Under the pieces are notes generated by a model. The model ran no database searches and had not been told where the DNA came from. It saw nothing but the letters and a program-made list of their open reading frames with translations. Shown here one piece after another: positions 5,319-6,268 of a stretch of DNA of 6,268 bases. The first letter of the stretch is position 1. Each line of letters opens with the position of its first letter. The translations under genes were made by a program, and so were the position numbers. The DNA is from Anaerolineales bacterium (GTDB lineage: Bacteria > Chloroflexota > Anaerolineae > Anaerolineales > DRMV01): the NCBI GenBank assembly GCA_027026295.1, contig JALVOR010000092.1:1-6268 (forward strand), read 5' to 3'.

Positions 5319-5543
5319 TCATTCCTGCTTCAGGCGGCTTTTGGCAAAGTCGATGAGGTACCACAGGCCGACGATGAGCAGGGCAAGCACGCCCACAAGG
5401 AAGAGCAGCGTGCCAGCGGGCGTGAGGAAATGCTCTTGCACGATGCCATTCTCGCTTACGGTTGCCAGGTGGTCGCCTACCCGTGCTGCAAGGAAGCCGA
5501 CGACGAGCAGGACGATGCTAACGATGGCGGATTTACGTTTCAT
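5319..5543 (-). CDS. Small two-helix membrane protein, unknown function
   Basis: The 74-residue product has a basic start (MKRKS), a first membrane helix at about 6-20 and a second at about 44-65, joined by a polar segment (ARVGDHLATVSENGIVQEHF), then a basic tail (FAKSRLKQE). With Lys/Arg at both ends, both termini are probably cytoplasmic, leaving a short external loop. No family is recognised. AAGGAG eight bases before ATG 5543 and an extended -10 element about 40 bases upstream support a real gene. It is a separate transcription unit between clpC and the TPR gene; nothing links it functionally to either. Confidence 0.75.
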   Translation of the reverse strand: MKRKSAIVSIVLLVVGFLAARVGDHLATVSENGIVQEHFLTPAGTLLFLVGVLALLIVGLWYLIDFAKSRLKQE

Positions 5544-5579
5544 GGCGGGTACTCCTTGCGAGAAGCGGTTGCTGACTCT

Positions 5580-5588
5580 ATTTTAGCA
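5580..5588 (-). promoter_or_regulatory. Extended -10 promoter of the small membrane protein gene
   Basis: On the minus strand TGCTAAAAT matches TG-N-TAAAAT. No clear -35 is visible at the normal distance. Transcription would start near 5573, leaving a leader of about 30 bases that contains the AAGGAG site. The element matches the one before the TPR gene at eight of nine bases. Confidence 0.5.
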
Positions 5589-5618
5589 GATTTTATCGGC
5601 AGCGCAGGCGTTAACGGG

Positions 5619-5646
5619 TTCGGGGCGCTCATGTGAGCGCCCCGAA
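5619..5646. terminator. Strong hairpin just after clpC, probable terminator
   Basis: TTCGGGGCGCTCA (5619-5631) and TGAGCGCCCCGAA (5634-5646) form a perfect 13-bp inverted repeat, realistically a 12-bp stem with an ATGT-type loop. It starts seven bases after the clpC stop codon. A short T-run (GTTTTG) follows on the plus strand. On the minus strand, the clpC direction, CCCGTTAACG follows with no T-run. By position it ends the clpC transcript, but it is a stem-only terminator in that direction or acts as a 3' end stabiliser. Confidence 0.6.
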
Positions 5647-5652
5647 GTTTTG

Positions 5653-6268
5653 CTATGCGGTTGGTTGGGGTAGTGCGGGCGGGTCTTCTGTGGCTGTCTC
5701 TGCCAGCGGTGTGAGGGTGATTTCTCCTTCCTCGTCCACGTCTACGAGAATGGTTGCGCCGGCGGCGGTTTCGCCGGTCAGCAGGGTTTCGGAAAGCGGG
5801 TCTTCCACCTTTTGCTGGATGATGCGCCGCAGGGGGCGGGCGCCCATTTCGGGGTCGTAGCCCAGTTCGGCAAGCCGTTCCAGCGCGGCAGGGGTGGCTT
5901 CCAGACCGTAGCCGCGCTCGGCAGCCCGCTGGCGCACCTTGTCGAGTTCCAGCGAGACGATTTGCAGGATGTCTTCTTTCGTCAGCGCGCGGAACACGAT
6001 GACGGCGTCGACGCGGTTGATGAATTCGGGGCGGAAGGCGCGTTTGAGCGAGTCGAGCAGTTTCTTGCGCATTTCCTTGTAGGAAAGCCGTTCTTCCAAC
6101 GCCTGGTCGCGCTGCAGGTTGAAGCCCAGCGCCGTTTGGCGCTTGATCATTTCTGCACCGACGTTGGTGGTCATGATGATGATGCTGTTGCGGAAATCGA
6201 CTTTGTGGCCTTTGGCGTCGGTGAGGTGGCCTTCTTCCATGATCTGCAGCAGCATGTTGAAGACATCG
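5653..6268 (-). CDS. clpC: ATP-dependent Clp protease ATP-binding subunit ClpC, C-terminal part (partial)
   Basis: This is the last ~205 residues of a class I Hsp100 AAA+ unfoldase; the start lies beyond the right edge. The fragment opens with DVFNMLLQIMEEGHLTD, followed by the second AAA domain sensor-1 segment (IIIMTTNVG). Next is an LGF tripeptide in KRQTALGFNLQ, at the place of the ClpP-docking loop of ClpC/ClpA and absent from ClpB. The arginine-finger region FRPEFINRVD and the sensor-2 motif GARPLRR in the D2 small domain follow, then a proline/acid-rich tail (EDPPALPQPTA). ClpC forms hexamers that unfold substrates and feed them to ClpP. The LGF loop is the main reason to choose ClpC over ClpB. 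A strong hairpin follows the stop codon, so this is the last gene of its transcript. Confidence 0.88.
   Translation of the reverse strand, partial: DVFNMLLQIMEEGHLTDAKGHKVDFRNSIIIMTTNVGAEMIKRQTALGFNLQRDQALEERLSYKEMRKKLLDSLKRAFRPEFINRVDAVIVFRALTKEDILQIVSLELDKVRQRAAERGYGLEATPAALERLAELGYDPEMGARPLRRIIQQKVEDPLSETLLTGETAAGATILVDVDEEGEITLTPLAETATEDPPALPQPTA

Noticed and set aside
5187..5636. Plus-strand open frame of 149 codons
   Set aside because: It lies antisense to the small membrane protein gene and its promoter, runs through intergenic sequence, and gives no recognisable product.
1..6268. CRISPR array or insertion sequence
   Set aside because: There are no regularly spaced repeats with spacers. 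The direct repeats are about 450-490 bases apart and enclose genes. No transposase and no terminal inverted repeats were seen.

Overview
The window looks like chromosomal DNA of a moderately GC-rich bacterium. A Chloroflexota (Anaerolineae-like) origin is my best guess, based on the style of the large TPR protein, the small membrane protein and the tandem-HTH protein. No phylogenetic marker was compared, so this is weak. The right side (about 2700-6268) is GC-rich, all on the minus strand, and looks like core genome. The left side (about 1-2650) is visibly more AT-rich, is full of small genes of unknown function on both strands, and looks like accessory DNA abutting the 3' end of a tRNA gene.

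Right side, in transcription order (minus strand, right to left): the C-terminal end of a ClpC-type Hsp100 unfoldase, cut by the window edge, followed by a strong hairpin. Next is a 74-residue two-helix membrane protein with its own extended -10 promoter, then a 787-residue TPR-repeat protein behind a very similar extended -10 promoter. A tRNA-Arg(TCG) gene begins 32 bases after the TPR stop codon.

Left side: beyond the tRNA 3' end lies a membrane-embedded DUF3267-type zincin metallopeptidase (minus). Its 3' end overlaps, tail to tail, a plus-strand gene for a small four-helix membrane protein (1717-2109). A second four-helix membrane protein gene (1239-1658) precedes it. Both plus-strand genes are framed by the same two short direct repeats: a 32-base repeat before each gene and a 31-base repeat across each stop codon. 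This gives two tandem cassette-like units. Divergent from them is a two-gene minus-strand operon: an unrecognised 155-residue protein, then a protein with two excisionase/MerR-like HTH domains. The two genes are coupled by an ATGA overlap and end at a clear intrinsic terminator. At the far left is a near-perfect sigma-70-type promoter with a 27-base palindrome over its -35 element, reading out of the window.

The most unusual feature is the tandem unit at 1186-2130. The downstream repeat also encodes the C-terminus of the DUF3267 peptidase on the opposite strand, and its upstream copy reads as a diverged fragment of such a C-terminus. This suggests an ancestral convergent pair (four-helix membrane protein plus membrane zincin) that was duplicated and partly lost. 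Functions for the small genes are unknown and none is asserted here.
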